Assembly (NCBI GenBank): GCA_964512485.1 | Contig: CAZEHJ010000011.1 | Coordinates: 1-62,278, forward strand | DNA: 62,278 bases | Direction of reading: 5' to 3' | Source: CAZEHJ01 sp964512485 | Lineage (GTDB): Bacteria; Bacteroidota; Rhodothermia; Rhodothermales; UBA10348 | Part shown: piece after piece, positions 62,265-62,278 of the stretch | Layout of the letters: each line of letters opens with the position of its first letter | Position numbering within the stretch: the first letter of the stretch is position 1 | Position numbers and translations under genes: made by a program | Notes under the pieces: generated by a model | Told to the model about the DNA's origin: nothing | The model's input: only the letters and a program-made list of their open reading frames with translations | Databases searched by the model: none

Positions 62265-62278
62265 CTTGTCATTACAAG
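62265..62278. promoter_or_regulatory. HutC-like palindromic operator (CTTGT-N4-ACAAG)
   Basis: cttgtcattacaag is a perfect inverted repeat with a 4-bp spacer, matching the CTTGT/ACAAG half-sites reported for HutC-type regulators. It abuts the window edge, 176 bp upstream of the regulator gene. Confidence 0.55.

Overview
The window looks like a chromosome segment of a marine heterotroph from the Bacteroidota/Rhodothermota/Balneolota assemblage. The clues are type IX secretion C-terminal sorting domains (YPNPFNPST type), a DUF4295 gene beside rpmG, a Bacteroidetes-type promoter (TTG, 21 bp, TATATTTG) upstream of rpmB, Na+-NQR with NqrM, and eukaryotic-type Ser/Thr kinases with propeller or TPR sensor halves. 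Placement is by gene content only. Two 100-N runs are scaffold joins flanked by identical 55-bp ends, so little or no sequence is missing there.

Layout. 1-8.6 kb: two tandem Ser/Thr kinases, a secreted S9 peptidase, a MacB/FtsX-type permease and a DoxX-like membrane protein. 8.6-11.6 kb: a lipoprotein and a two-subunit sodium:solute symporter. 11.8-21.3 kb: a complete reductive pyrimidine catabolic operon (beta-ureidopropionase, NCS1 permease, beta-alanine aminotransferase, dihydropyrimidinase, (methyl)malonate-semialdehyde dehydrogenase, PreT, PreA), able to take uracil/thymine to acetyl-/propionyl-CoA. 21.4-26.6 kb: a small conserved protein, a membrane protein, and an operon of GDSL hydrolase, ECF sigma factor and Ser/Thr kinase-TPR. 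26.8-34.0 kb: nqrABCDEF-apbE plus convergent nqrM, a Na+-pumping NADH dehydrogenase with its flavin transferase and maturation factor.

34.2-47.3 kb is a cell-surface region: a PKD lipoprotein carrying a Lys/Ser repeat tract, a 2873-aa modular surface protein, a pseudogene remnant sharing its sorting domain, and a CRTAC1-like FG-GAP protein. 47.8-49.7 kb: rpmB-rpmG-DUF4295 followed by tRNA-Pro, tRNA-Arg and tRNA-Cys. The tRNA-Arg(UCU) gene is split in its anticodon by a 647-nt group I intron that encodes a PD-(D/E)XK homing-endonuclease-like protein. This is the most notable element in the window. 49.8-62.3 kb is mainly housekeeping: a LolC/E permease, an outer-membrane protein, YchF, a PP2A-like phosphatase, NusB, ComEC, a universal stress protein, Pgi, MoeA and a HutC/GntR regulator with inverted operator-like decamers upstream. 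A 519-bp non-coding stretch before pgi carries DnaA-box-like sites and iterated TTTCAACA motifs.

Most of the gene functions are secure at family level. Starts were moved where signal peptides or family N-termini indicate it; several genes use TTG or GTG.
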